DNA of 64,000 nt from Paenibacillus sp. HWE-109 (GTDB taxonomy: Bacteria > Bacillota > Bacilli > Paenibacillales > NBRC-103111). This document shows, piece after piece, positions 55,701 to 62,285 of the stretch (positions are counted from its first letter, which is position 1; every line of letters begins with the position of its first letter). The position numbers and the translations under genes are program-made. Under the pieces are notes generated by a model that saw nothing but the letters and a program-made list of their open reading frames with translations, did not search any database and had not been told where the DNA came from. The stretch is from contig NZ_CP091881.1 of the NCBI RefSeq assembly GCF_022163125.1, forward strand, positions 682,001 to 746,000. Reading direction: 5' to 3'.

Positions 55701-56275
55701 CGGGCGATTACCTTATCGGCTACAATGGCGTAAGCTTCCACGATTTGAACGATGTCGCGTGGGCGGAGTCAAGCATTCTGACGCTGGCTGCCCGGCAGAT
55801 CGTGCATGGCGTGGCTGAAGGCAGATTCAACCCGGGGAGTCCGGTAACAAGAGCAGAGTTCTTGGCGCTGCTGATACGTACATTTGGACTCGACGATGGA
55901 AAAGCCCAAAGTAGCTTCCTTGATGTAAAGACGAGTGACTGGTATTACAGCGCGGTTGCCACAGCACAGCGCTTGGGCATTATTAGCGGTCGTGAGGATG
56001 GCAGTTTCGATGCAAACGGTGACATCTCTAGGCAGGATATGGCTGTTATGGCCTATCGCACGATGCAGGCTTTGAAGCTGAATGTGAGCTCAGACAGTAA
56101 GCCACAGGCGTTCCAGGATCAAGCGCAGTTTGCAGCGTATGCGCAAGATGCGATTGCCGCTATGCAAGCCGCAGGTGTCATTGAAGGCAGCGGAGGCAGC
56201 TTTATGCCGCTTGACGCAGCCACAAGGGCACAGGCAGCCGTCATCATGGCGCGACTCTTACAGAAGAGTGAGTAA
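46754..56275 (+). CDS. Giant S-layer-anchored PL8 lyase / GH-D-like glycosidase
   Basis: A 3173-residue exported enzyme. Signal peptide 1-29; LamG-like domain 30-205; two Big_4 domains 211-364; polysaccharide lyase 8 domain 367-1121 with Asn534, His584, Tyr593 (QHDITPYNGGYG) and Arg647 (MSRGREISR) at the spacing known for hyaluronate lyase; Fn3 1126-1216; second LamG-like 1217-1390; two Big_4 1391-1541. A clan GH-D-like region follows at 1545-2315: MFDDGWN, Asp1968 in MVDLTEFWP, Asp2025 in TQGDRTNE (candidate nucleophile and acid/base). Then two CBM35/6-like domains, an Ig-like and a Big_4 domain, a Pro/Thr linker, a beta-rich domain and three SLH repeats (2993-3173; VTRAEF, ISRQDM, ATRAQA). 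GTG start with GGAGG eight bases upstream. Likely cuts a uronic-acid polysaccharide at the wall. Confidence 0.9.
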   Translation: MKRIVSIGMIMVMMVSFCLSMQPLTSYAASPWNILNDNLSAYVTTGWSTQNTDNTHNTIVQNADNVTIVDTTSFSAYLTKSNVLPTTGSFTFEVRAKVNGTGTLNEFTVRNTNYLSSFYITYGQAGAVQNKVSGSTKTFTLDTTIYHTYRMVVHANYTYDLYVDGILAWSGAPNATGGTSLIKMGGDSASYANVTLDHVRLGSGEILPGGYPLSSIQISEVTTSVGQTPVMPTVVTAVYEDDSTAFVPVTWVAVAPSHYAQQGDFIVSGSVQGTAVPALAHVTVNASSAVITAIAPVNVTTQAKVVPVLPTVVSVTYADSSTNQAPVTWASIPVSAYGSAGSFDVNGTVPGTAIPAIAHVTVLAAAADEFDQLRSKLKDMLTGGTSYSVADPDIVNQITAITAKAQSNWDTMNKVGNRTYLWSDLASTSNSAQITSAYTRLKEMALAYATRGSSLYHSTGLLSDLSSALDWMYTNRYNENKILYDNWWDWWIGTPLAINDIAVLLYEDLTFQQISNYMMAIDHFTPIVDMTAANRVWKSQVVAYRGIIVKDAAKLAMARDGLSPVFPYVTQSDGFYTDGSFIQHDITPYNGGYGATMLGNMADVMYVLGGTTWAVTDPKSSNVYQWIYDNFEPFMYKGLVMDMSRGREISRSYVSDHIAGQRVTRAVIRLAQIAPFQQAADFRKMIKSWIQTDTYVNFFVNNPINYIMLGKTIVQDASVVPYPQGVWFKQFANMDQSILRRPDFTFAIRMHSSRIANYEEGNGENLKGWYTGDGMTYLYNNDLGQFSDDYWQTVDPYRMPGTTVDRQTRTTGGGNKVSGNDWTGGTEMLGTYGTTGMELDALYSNLTARKSWFSFDNEIVALGSGITSPDNRTIETIVENRKINNAGTNAFTVNGTVKPSALGWNETMNDVTWAQFAGDTPGTDIGYYFPGGTTVKGLREARTGAWSDIDSRTGTLQTPFTSNYLTLWLDHGTNPTNSKYQYVTLPNATSAQTAAYASHPDITILTNTEDVQAVKENSLNIIGANFWNDKVKSVNVDGSNWITSNKKSSVMTHQTAQDLDVSISDPTHDNTGSIDVEINASASGVISADAGVTIKRLTPTIQLRVQAAGSRGATFHAKFNMTTNAALPQAPDLTSVTSGNHAAILNWSSVPSATGYQVKYGAVSGSYTKTVPAGLATSLTINGLANGTPVYFTVTALNHLGESANANERSVVPIGEQWGLINDDMSAFTAGWTTQGAGTISQNTGEVNVVDKINTAVYLLKSGFAAPSGAFTFETRAKVADADTLNEFSLRSSNYLISFYLTYGTSGTVQNKTTSPDKSATLDTTVYHTYRVVVHANYTYDMYIDGNLAWSGAASLGTGSDILKIGGDSASHANLVLDHVKMGIGEMQPGPAAVSSIPSIAVTTRVGASPVLPAQVAAQLDDATTTNVTVSWGAIDPANLAQQGTFAVYGEVQGGTPLLAQANVTVVNTQATIVAVAPVTVSTSKGIAPSLPAQVLVTYSDNITAMVSVSWSTIDPSQYAQAGTFEVDGDVTGTTIQAQVTVNDHLTWTLENDALRTKIEYMDSGSIRMTSFYNKAANVDYMPQAPAANLSTLFHYNYRYLASGDSGKEAISTTQTLDANDGGYVLGTPTEHTITMTSATGQISEVGTRLEIPVTKDGITVTLSFELYKGNAGLKYQAYIRNNRADSRLQITSSDVIKLDFPDLAHDLHYVYLSKWYSTTGGVDKADTKKDSEDIKVIINRYDSGDGFYVGPEVNSKTEILKRDPSSPDTGAPYMTRSFAGISAFKGDMVKIATNPEALQLVLFPNEQFPYIAVNLSVFKGDIVDGKMAVETHLRERFKYNNTSTILNSNDWEWGSGKRNEAYYRSTVVPTLKAAGFDMVMFDDGWNNVGDNGTSRDGIQPLPSYTDDMNRLTKYYHDEGLMFGLWYSMTGGYHNRGNDLADPAVIAAKKNSIEAMIQNYHLSHQMVDLTEFWPNQAVTSYSHPTDNVYRKNVLTNQVLNDLVDTYPDFKAKYTTEVDIWPTQGDRTNELLHVIDNGWTTSTTEYGESLDIPISAGLFGHMPLNSVYFNIGNMTSGDMSTYYKYLFARNVKHGSDPSTWSQKDIELMAKFNAWRKSDRIRTLTDSIMRPVYNGPGWDSNVAANWNQNSGPYAMMQVSEQKDQALLIATGGGKAGASVVNVNLRWLDPAKQYLIEDVSLDDTGSFTYRFKGLLTGEQLKAFTIDLDENSSKGKAYWIQEYHGDNYQVLYADEHISNATLSMSNGKMVIQGTGTAGSSGKVVVYGKNENAVMIVDLNLDVNGTGQLTINQFEQTEDVFIPKLPSASTFVAADLFSANLTTVSGGTATKVSSGTTPNASPNGMNFTSTDASAGSYIEYKINVPKAGVYNVQAAAKVSTTRGSGQWFIEGAAAGGVWNQNEAEKIKFFDLGTITFQTAGEKSFRFVFQGGTNKTINTDRFVLTPVDVLTGSTLEAENAKITTPSSGASILIGTDAAASGGKYVSGTMTGGIGERVALTFDVDRSGMFDVVVAHKVHQQRGIVQLLINGVPFGEPFDQYENTVDAMYVDHNYGSYTFTPGEYTFTFVVTGKNEAAANYNLSLDAIKLMNKEPSITFTGDRTVQQGHSITVSAQVLGLQPFYATGEYVKWSIDSQAAVNDSNKVVSLQSNGLETTVTGVQPGTARLKLMSTIHANAVGYVQITVSEADVPQATIVSLTPVEAETQVGTAPQLPSTVEALYSDHTTANVPVVWDAIQAAQYAQAGAFMVSGEVAGTELPATVHITVVAVQQPGGGDQDEPSTPSAPVTQTPPTPNTEVTITKEEFQHALEQSVDSTLHFERTQAGEANKVEVILPVALLKEAAASQIKQLTFVSGSTQVTVPVQAFSLEVDAKNLQISFGALDSKDLSVKQSQAVGRGIVYRLAMQVDAAPVQTLNGQKINIELAYKLKQGEKPEQIVVSKLTSDGQKEVLIHGTYHPATGEVVFTANEPGDYLIGYNGVSFHDLNDVAWAESSILTLAARQIVHGVAEGRFNPGSPVTRAEFLALLIRTFGLDDGKAQSSFLDVKTSDWYYSAVATAQRLGIISGREDGSFDANGDISRQDMAVMAYRTMQALKLNVSSDSKPQAFQDQAQFAAYAQDAIAAMQAAGVIEGSGGSFMPLDAATRAQAAVIMARLLQKSE

Positions 56276-56281
56276 AGGTTC

Positions 56282-56336
56282 AAGAGCTGCTGTCGCTTTC
56301 GCCTGGCCTATGCCCAGGACAGCGGCTCTTTTTTTA
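56282..56336 (+). terminator. Terminator between giant gene and importer operon
   Basis: Thirteen-pair stem AAGAGCTGCTGTC/GACAGCGGCTCTT with an inner CCTGG/CCAGG pairing, followed by TTTTTTAAC. It separates the two transcription units, each with its own promoter motif. Confidence 0.85.
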
Positions 56337-56360
56337 ACAAATATCGTGGAATGAGAGCGA

Positions 56361-56417
56361 ATATATCAATAATTGACAATTGGCAAAAGGTAATTAGTTG
56401 AAGATAGTTTTTATCAA
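56361..56417 (+). promoter_or_regulatory. Shared regulatory motif, copy B
   Basis: ATATATCAATAATTGAC at 56361, TTGAAGATA at 56398 and TCAA at 56414: same blocks and same spacing (37 and 16 bases) as copy A at 46532. The spacer sequences differ, so conservation is confined to the blocks. Confidence 0.65.
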
Positions 56418-56467
56418 GCGGGAAGCGTATTCATTTATTTCAGGGGATGTTACAGTATTTACATGAA

Positions 56468-56483
56468 AAGTAAACGCTTTATA
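56468..56483 (+). promoter_or_regulatory. cre-like site of the importer operon
   Basis: AAGTAAACGCTTTATA, one base different from the site at 46629 and 25 bases before the lipoprotein start. Suggests catabolite repression. Confidence 0.5.
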
Positions 56484-56507
56484 TATGACAAATGGAGGCA
56501 AGCAATA

Positions 56508-57875
56508 ATGAAAATGATGTCAGGAAAAATGCTTGGAATGGCCTGCCTGGTGGCCTTAAGCGCAACACTTGCAGGCTGCGGAGACAGTGGAACAACATCA
56601 ACAGCTACAACATCGCCTGCTGGAGCAGAGACTCAGACGGCCAAGCCAGCCGATTCTGGTAAGCAGGTTACACTTCGATTCTCTTGGTGGGGTTCCGATG
56701 TGAGGCATAAAGCAACTTTGGCTGCAATTGACGCATACACCAAGCTGAATCCCAATGTAAAAATAGAAGGTGAATACCAAGGCTACGATGGTTATCAGCA
56801 GAAGATCATGACACAAATTGCTGGCGGCTCCGCTCCTGATATTATGCAGCTCGATTATCCCTGGTTATCGGATTTATCGGCGCAAGGGGACATTTTCGTG
56901 GATCTAAGCAAGGAGTCTGCGGTTGACCTGACACAGTTCCCTAAAAAGATTTTAGATGAGTATGATTCCGTCAAAGGCAAGCTGGTTTCCCTGCCGATGG
57001 GAACGAACGGTTTCGGAACGATGATCAATAAAGCATTCTTTGATAAAAATGGTTTGGATAAGAATACACAATGGACATGGGAGAAACTGATTGAGGAGGG
57101 AGAGAAGCTCAATCAGAAGAGCAAGAATCAATTTTTGTTCGCGATCGAGCCAGGGACTACGACGGGCGGTCTGGGCGAGTTCGTATTGAATGAGTATTTG
57201 TATTCGAAGAACGGCACCTACTGGGTGTCCAACGATCCGGCGATTAAAGCGTCCAAAGAGGATATTGCACAAGGCTTATCGGTGATGAAAAAGTTATTCG
57301 ACAGCGGTGCTGCGCAGCCATTGGGTGACGCTGCGCTGTTCAGCGGCAAGATGGAGCAGAATCCGAAATGGGTCAATGCCGAAATGGGCATGACGCTGGA
57401 TTGGTCTTCGACAGTAGGCAAATATAAAGCGGCTGCGGGAGACGGCAAGTTTGCGGTAGGTATGCCGATCTTTGCCAAGGATGGCAAAGCACAAGCGGTG
57501 AAAACGAAGCCGTCGATGATTGTGTCGGTGAATAAAAAATCGGCAAATGCTCAGGAAGCTGTGAAGTTTGTCAACTGGCTGCTAAACAGTAAAGACGCCT
57601 CCTTGATTCTGCTCGATACGCGTTCAATCCCAACTTCCGATAGTGCAAAAAAAGCACTTGTTGAGGCGAATAAAATCGATTCGGATATCGCCAAAATGGT
57701 AGATAGCGCCCTGAAGAATCCAGCTTCTTCACCTCCGACCGTTCAAAATAACCCAGAAGTTGCGGATATTATTCGCGATATTTGCGAGAAGGTCGTATAC
57801 GGCAATCTAACACCGGACAAAGGCGCTGAGCAGCTTATGCAGCGTGTGCAGGATAAATTTAAAGATATCAAGTAA
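56508..57875 (+). CDS. Sugar ABC transporter substrate-binding lipoprotein
   Basis: A 455-residue extracellular lipoprotein. The signal peptide has MLGMACLVALSATLAGCGDS with lipobox LAGC, then a Thr/Ala-rich linker. The mature domain has VTLRFSWWGSDVRHKATLAA, QIAGGSAPDIMQLDYPWLSD, WVNAEMGMTLDWSSTVGKYK and KFVNWLLNSKDASLILLDTR, typical of family 1 oligosaccharide-binding proteins. The start at 56508 has GGAGG nine bases upstream. First gene of a three-gene importer downstream of the giant lyase, so it likely binds the released oligosaccharides. Confidence 0.92.
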   Translation: MKMMSGKMLGMACLVALSATLAGCGDSGTTSTATTSPAGAETQTAKPADSGKQVTLRFSWWGSDVRHKATLAAIDAYTKLNPNVKIEGEYQGYDGYQQKIMTQIAGGSAPDIMQLDYPWLSDLSAQGDIFVDLSKESAVDLTQFPKKILDEYDSVKGKLVSLPMGTNGFGTMINKAFFDKNGLDKNTQWTWEKLIEEGEKLNQKSKNQFLFAIEPGTTTGGLGEFVLNEYLYSKNGTYWVSNDPAIKASKEDIAQGLSVMKKLFDSGAAQPLGDAALFSGKMEQNPKWVNAEMGMTLDWSSTVGKYKAAAGDGKFAVGMPIFAKDGKAQAVKTKPSMIVSVNKKSANAQEAVKFVNWLLNSKDASLILLDTRSIPTSDSAKKALVEANKIDSDIAKMVDSALKNPASSPPTVQNNPEVADIIRDICEKVVYGNLTPDKGAEQLMQRVQDKFKDIK

Positions 57876-57889
57876 GGTAAGGTGAAATA

Positions 57890-58792
57890 ATGAACGTCAG
57901 CCTAAGCAAAATCGCCAAACGCAATGTAGGGCTGCTGTATATTGCACCTTGGTTAATCGGATTTCTCGTGCTGCAGCTGTATCCCTTTGGTGCATCCCTA
58001 ATGTACTCGTTTACGAATTACAGTATTACGAACGTCCCTAAGTTCGTCGGACTGGATAATTATATAGCGATGTTTACAAAGGATAACAACTTTTACAAAT
58101 CGCTCTCGACCACGATCGCGTATGTCTTTATCTCAGTTCCGATGAAGCTCATCTTCGCACTTATGGTGGCCTTGCTTTTAAACGTTAAGCTCAAAATGGT
58201 CAATCTGTATCGCACACTATTCTACTTGCCTTCCATTCTGGGGGGCAGTGTAGCGGTATCCATTTTATGGCGGTTTCTATTCATGAAGGAGGGGATGGTG
58301 AACCGGCTGTTGGACACGGTGCACTTGCCGGCCATTAATTGGCTGGGCAGCCCCAAGATTGCATTGTTCACGCTGAGCCTGCTCTCGGTCTGGCAATTTG
58401 GTTCTTCGATGGTTCTGTTCCTTGCAGGGCTTAAACAAGTGCCATCGGAATTGTACGAAGCAGGTCGAGTAGACGGGGCCTCTAAATTCCGCATGTTTTT
58501 CACGATCACGCTGCCACTGATTACACCTATCGTATTTTTTAATATCATTATGCAATTGGTGAATGCGTTCCAAGACTTCACAGGTGCTTTCGTTGTAACG
58601 AACGGCGGGCCTATGAACTCTACCTACTTGTTTGCACTCAAGCTGTACGATGAAGGCTTTAAATTTTATAGAATGGGGTATGCTTCCGCCTTGTCCTGGG
58701 TGCTGTTCGTGCTCATCCTTGTCGTCACGGCCATTATTTTTAAAACATCGAAATATTGGACGTACTACGAAGATGGAGGTGGGGCCAAATGA
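57890..58792 (+). CDS. Sugar ABC transporter permease (MalF type)
   Basis: A 300-residue permease with six helices. The N-terminus has VGLLYIAPWLIGFLVLQLYP and SFTNYSITNVPKFVGLDNYI; the EAA loop is YEAGRVDGASKFRMFFTITL followed by PLITP. It begins 14 bases after the binding protein, with AAGGTGA upstream, and overlaps the next permease by four bases (ATGA). No ATPase is encoded nearby, so it probably uses a shared MsmX-type ATPase. Confidence 0.92.
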   Translation: MNVSLSKIAKRNVGLLYIAPWLIGFLVLQLYPFGASLMYSFTNYSITNVPKFVGLDNYIAMFTKDNNFYKSLSTTIAYVFISVPMKLIFALMVALLLNVKLKMVNLYRTLFYLPSILGGSVAVSILWRFLFMKEGMVNRLLDTVHLPAINWLGSPKIALFTLSLLSVWQFGSSMVLFLAGLKQVPSELYEAGRVDGASKFRMFFTITLPLITPIVFFNIIMQLVNAFQDFTGAFVVTNGGPMNSTYLFALKLYDEGFKFYRMGYASALSWVLFVLILVVTAIIFKTSKYWTYYEDGGGAK

Positions 58793-59640
58793 CAACTGTG
58801 ATATCCAGAAGTCAGCTTCGCACCGGTGTAACAATCGTTTTTTTATCAATCTCTGCGCTAATCATGATTTATCCGCTAATATGGCTGTTCTTCGCTTCCT
58901 TTAAGCCGAATAACGAAATTTTCGGATCGCTTCAGCTGCTGCCGAAGCATATTGTGTGGGACTCCTATAAGAATGGCTGGAAAGGAAGCGGGCAATTCAC
59001 GTTCGGTGTGTTCTTATTGAATACGATCAAAATGGTCGTGCCGGTCGTTCTATTTACAGTATTGTCCAGCACGGTTGTCGCATATGGCTTTGCCAGATTT
59101 CAGTTTGTGTTGAAAAATGTGTTCTTCGCGATCATGATTTCGACGCTCATGCTGCCGAATGCGGTGATCATTATTCCGCGATTTATTTTGTTCAAGGAGT
59201 TCGGCTGGCTAAACAGTTATTTACCGTTTACCATGCCAGCCCTGTTCGCTTGTTATCCGTTCTTTATTTTCATGATGGTTCAATTCTTTCGTGGATTGCC
59301 GAGAGAGCTGGACGAATCTGCAACGATTGACGGCTGCAATTCCTTCGGAATTTTAACGAGGATTTTAATGCCGCTTTGTAAGCCGGCAATTTTCTCCGCT
59401 GCGATTTTCCAGTTCATCTGGACTTGGAATGATTTCTTCAATTCACTAATCTACATTAATAGTGTAAAAAAGTTTACGCTTGCCCTAGGTCTTCGGATGT
59501 CGCTCGATGTGAGTTCGGCAGCCAAGTGGAATGAAGTTATGGCGATGTCGATGGTCGCAATTATTCCTTGTGTTCTGATCTTCTTTTTCTCACAGAAGTA
59601 TTTCGTCGAGGGGATCGCTACGACCGGATTGAAAGGTTAA
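58789..59640 (+). CDS. Sugar ABC transporter permease (MalG type)
   Basis: A 283-residue permease. LIMIYPLIWLFFASFKPNNE is the first helix, the EAA loop is DESATIDGCNSFGILTRILM followed by PLCKP, and the C-terminus is SQKYFVEGIATTGLKG. The ATG at 58789 overlaps the preceding stop codon and has GGAGG ten bases upstream; the frame upstream lies inside the other permease. Last gene of the importer operon; a terminator follows. Confidence 0.92.
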   Translation: MTTVISRSQLRTGVTIVFLSISALIMIYPLIWLFFASFKPNNEIFGSLQLLPKHIVWDSYKNGWKGSGQFTFGVFLLNTIKMVVPVVLFTVLSSTVVAYGFARFQFVLKNVFFAIMISTLMLPNAVIIIPRFILFKEFGWLNSYLPFTMPALFACYPFFIFMMVQFFRGLPRELDESATIDGCNSFGILTRILMPLCKPAIFSAAIFQFIWTWNDFFNSLIYINSVKKFTLALGLRMSLDVSSAAKWNEVMAMSMVAIIPCVLIFFFSQKYFVEGIATTGLKG

Positions 59641-59649
59641 AATTAGAAG

Positions 59650-59688
59650 CGTCAGCAAGCAGAAGACTCTGCTTGCTGGCGTTTTTTT
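59650..59688. terminator. Terminator between permease and GH105-type genes
   Basis: Fourteen-pair stem CGTCAGCAAGCAGA/TCTGCTTGCTGGCG with loop AGAC, followed by TTTTTTTAC on the plus strand. It lies between convergent genes. Confidence 0.9.
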
Positions 59689-59750
59689 ACATGGAAAAAA
59701 GCTGCAAAATGTGCGCAATGAACACGTACGTTCAACAGCTTTTGTCTCTC

Positions 59751-61949
59751 TTACAAAGCTTGCATCTTCATATACTCAATGCCGCAAAGCAATACGATAC
59801 CGATCCCATGTGTGTCATTAAGGATCCAGTTCAATTCATTCTTGTAGTACAGTGGTGTAAAGGAGTATCCCGAGCCTCGGCAGACGCCGTACACGTTGCC
59901 TGATTTATCGATGGCTAGCTTGGTCAAGCCTTCCCAGGCACGGCGGGCCGCTCCCGCATAGAGCTCAGGCTGATCAAGCCAGCCATATCGAATACCACGG
60001 CAAAATGCATAAGTAAACATCGCTGTGCAGGAGGCTTCTTCATAAGAAGTGTGGTCCGTCAAAATTTGGTGCCATAAGCCGTTGGCTCCTTGCAGCTTCA
60101 GATAACCATCTGCTAATGTCCGGAAGAAATCAATGAGCTCACCACGGAGTTCATGGGTTTCAGGCAGCACGGCAAGCAGTTCTGATAGCGAAAACAATAC
60201 CCACCCATTACCACGGCCCCAAGGAATGTAGGTCGATGTCTCGTACTTGAAATCATACACATGGGACATGATATTGTGTTCCGGGATAAAGAGATAGTTT
60301 TTGAATAGCATAAACTGCCTGGCTGCATTGGTGATATAGCTAAGATCTCCAGTCATTTCATAATACCGACATAAGAACGGTGTACTCATATATAAATCAT
60401 CGGCCCATAATGTATTTTCCTGATATTCACCTGAACGCTGTCGATAAAAGGCGCCGTCTTCTTTGCGCTCTTGCTGATACAACATGTAATTCCCCAATTT
60501 GTGTGCTAAGCGGCGAATCGTCGGATCGTCGGCTTCCCTATTCACTTCCAGCATGGCGGAGCCGAATGACCCGCAATCGTCGAGCATGTTCAGTTCAACT
60601 AGCTGATGATTAATGGCAGGGCTGCCGTAGCGCACTTTATCCCATAGTGAATAGGCATATAAATTCGTGCAGGACTGGACATGCTCGATGACATACTGAA
60701 CGAGGTCTTGACGCCCGAGCTCTCTTCCTGTCTGCAATAAGCCATACAGGGTTACGCCTAAAGGATAGTTCCATTTGGCGTGCCGCTCATTTTCAAGATA
60801 TGGGCGCACGAAACAATCGGTTTCTCCGGTTCGCCAATATTGCGCGTTGGATAGATCATCTTCTGCCGACGAAGGACTTATGAAGAGCCGTTGCAAGGTA
60901 CGCATCTTTTCTGGACTTTCCATTCGTTCTGTGAAAGGGCCTGCGTACAACCAGCGAGAAGCTGTGCCATGAACATGTGTAGGCAACAGCAAAGGAAGTG
61001 GGCTGCCTGTCTGCGTAATATCGAGCGTGAAACGCCAAGCCTGCGCATGTCGGGTGATCTCGATGAGACAATCATGACGTCCGCGTGGTACGGTGTACGT
61101 GACAGTGGATGAGCCTCCGGCATCCAGCTCAGCAGCCAGAGATTGGTCCAACCATAGGCGGAGCTTGCCAGTGGAGGAGAGGTGAATCTGACATGTCTCA
61201 TCGGCATGGCTGTCGAGGGTAAAAGAGGTCCAGGCGTAGGCAACATCGCCGGACTCCGTGCTGAACAGCTCTTGCAGATCCGCACCACTCTCGGCAGCTA
61301 TCGGTGGCTGAAGGAGCGGCAGCCATGTTACGTTATGCTGTCTTTCGATATCGCTCTGCAAACTGTGAAAGCAGGGCAACTGGTGATCTGGGAAGCAATC
61401 TTCGGCGACGGGCGATGAGTATGCCCAGCCACCCATGCCACTACGCTCTGTAAAAGGCGAGAGGTAGTGCAGTGGAAACCACTTGCCATTGCTCGATCCA
61501 AATTGACAGCCGAAGCCAGAGGCGGTTTTTAGAAGCTTGATGAAAAAGGCATTCCAGCCTTTGCGAAGCGATGCTTGAAATGTTTTCCGATGGTGTATAT
61601 TGACATCGTCATCCATCGTTGATTTATACAGCAGCGCATTGTTTAAATAAATACGCACAGGCCCGTAACAGCTTAAGGATAACTCAATCGTTCCCTCCTG
61701 TTCGCTGTAAAGGCCGGCGAAAGCGTAGCCGTAGCTCCCGAAAGCCGCATCCGAAAATTTGGCATTGAGATTCATATCATACCGGCCGTCCTCCATCTGT
61801 TTAAAACTGTCCTGGTGAATGGTCCTGAATGTAAAACCATGAGCCGGGTTTGAACCGAGATAAGCGTTGGCAATCGTTGCAATCGCATGAGATGGCTGGT
61901 GGCCTTGCTTAAAAAAAATGCTCTCTTCACGAGCGAAATAAGTGGTCAA
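59751..61949 (-). CDS. GH105-type unsaturated uronyl hydrolase with N-terminal beta domains
   Basis: A 732-residue protein without signal peptide, thus cytoplasmic. The C-terminal half (about 360-732) is a six-hairpin GH105/GH88-like barrel: TLWADDLYMSTPFLCRYYEM (Asp-Asp, with the likely catalytic Asp), STYIPWGRGNGWVLFSLSEL, SYEEASCTAMFTYAFCRGIR and YGVCRGSGYSFTPLYYKNEL. Such enzymes remove the 4,5-unsaturated uronic acid left by polysaccharide lyases. Residues 1-350 are beta-rich and contain paired jelly-roll-like segments (GTIELSLSCYGPVRIYLNNA and CQIHLSSTGKLRLWLDQSLA); their role is unknown. Start TTG 61949 with AAGGGA at a long spacing. It fits downstream of the PL8 reaction. Confidence 0.85.
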   Translation of the reverse strand: MTTYFAREESIFFKQGHQPSHAIATIANAYLGSNPAHGFTFRTIHQDSFKQMEDGRYDMNLNAKFSDAAFGSYGYAFAGLYSEQEGTIELSLSCYGPVRIYLNNALLYKSTMDDDVNIHHRKTFQASLRKGWNAFFIKLLKTASGFGCQFGSSNGKWFPLHYLSPFTERSGMGGWAYSSPVAEDCFPDHQLPCFHSLQSDIERQHNVTWLPLLQPPIAAESGADLQELFSTESGDVAYAWTSFTLDSHADETCQIHLSSTGKLRLWLDQSLAAELDAGGSSTVTYTVPRGRHDCLIEITRHAQAWRFTLDITQTGSPLPLLLPTHVHGTASRWLYAGPFTERMESPEKMRTLQRLFISPSSAEDDLSNAQYWRTGETDCFVRPYLENERHAKWNYPLGVTLYGLLQTGRELGRQDLVQYVIEHVQSCTNLYAYSLWDKVRYGSPAINHQLVELNMLDDCGSFGSAMLEVNREADDPTIRRLAHKLGNYMLYQQERKEDGAFYRQRSGEYQENTLWADDLYMSTPFLCRYYEMTGDLSYITNAARQFMLFKNYLFIPEHNIMSHVYDFKYETSTYIPWGRGNGWVLFSLSELLAVLPETHELRGELIDFFRTLADGYLKLQGANGLWHQILTDHTSYEEASCTAMFTYAFCRGIRYGWLDQPELYAGAARRAWEGLTKLAIDKSGNVYGVCRGSGYSFTPLYYKNELNWILNDTHGIGIVLLCGIEYMKMQAL

Positions 61950-62084
61950 CCGTGTTCAATCCCTTCCTGTCGGATTATGAGTGAGAATTGTTAAGGATAA
62001 CATTATCGTAACAGCGCTTATGGACGGAGGTAAGGCGGGCGGCTTGAGATAAACTATCATTAATTTGGAGGTTTTTCGGACAGG

Positions 62085-62118
62085 TCAATTTAAGATATAA
62101 ACGTGTCAACTGAAGATA
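62085..62118. promoter_or_regulatory. Direct repeats related to the shared motif, copy C
   Basis: TCAATTTAAGATA at 62085 and TCAACTGAAGATA at 62106, start-to-start distance 21 bases (two helical turns). The TTGAAGATA core matches copies A and B. Direct repeats of this spacing are typical for AraC-type regulators binding as dimers. Confidence 0.6.
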
Positions 62119-62232
62119 GAATTGAGGGCGTTGTGGCTTGACGATATTTTGAAAACTACGGTATAGTTTGTGTACGACTTTCGTGCGGAAAAGGCTCCAA
62201 ACATCACGATGGGCACACGAAATCCCTTTGAA

Positions 62233-62247
62233 ATGGAAACGATTACA
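62233..62247 (+). promoter_or_regulatory. cre site (CcpA) before the YesN gene
   Basis: ATGGAAACGATTACA matches every defined position of the catabolite-responsive element consensus WTGNAANCGNWNNCW. It lies 38 bases before the start codon. Confidence 0.75.
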
Positions 62248-62285
62248 TTTACTGATGCTGCTGAAAGAATGGAAGGTGAACAAGC

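Larger units (their letters stand above)
61950..62285. other. Divergent regulatory region of GH105-type and YesN genes
   Basis: No gene. It contains the direct repeats at 62085-62118, the cre at 62233 and an additional GCGCTTA-containing cre-like stretch near 62012 on the side of the GH105-type gene. Confidence 0.6.
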
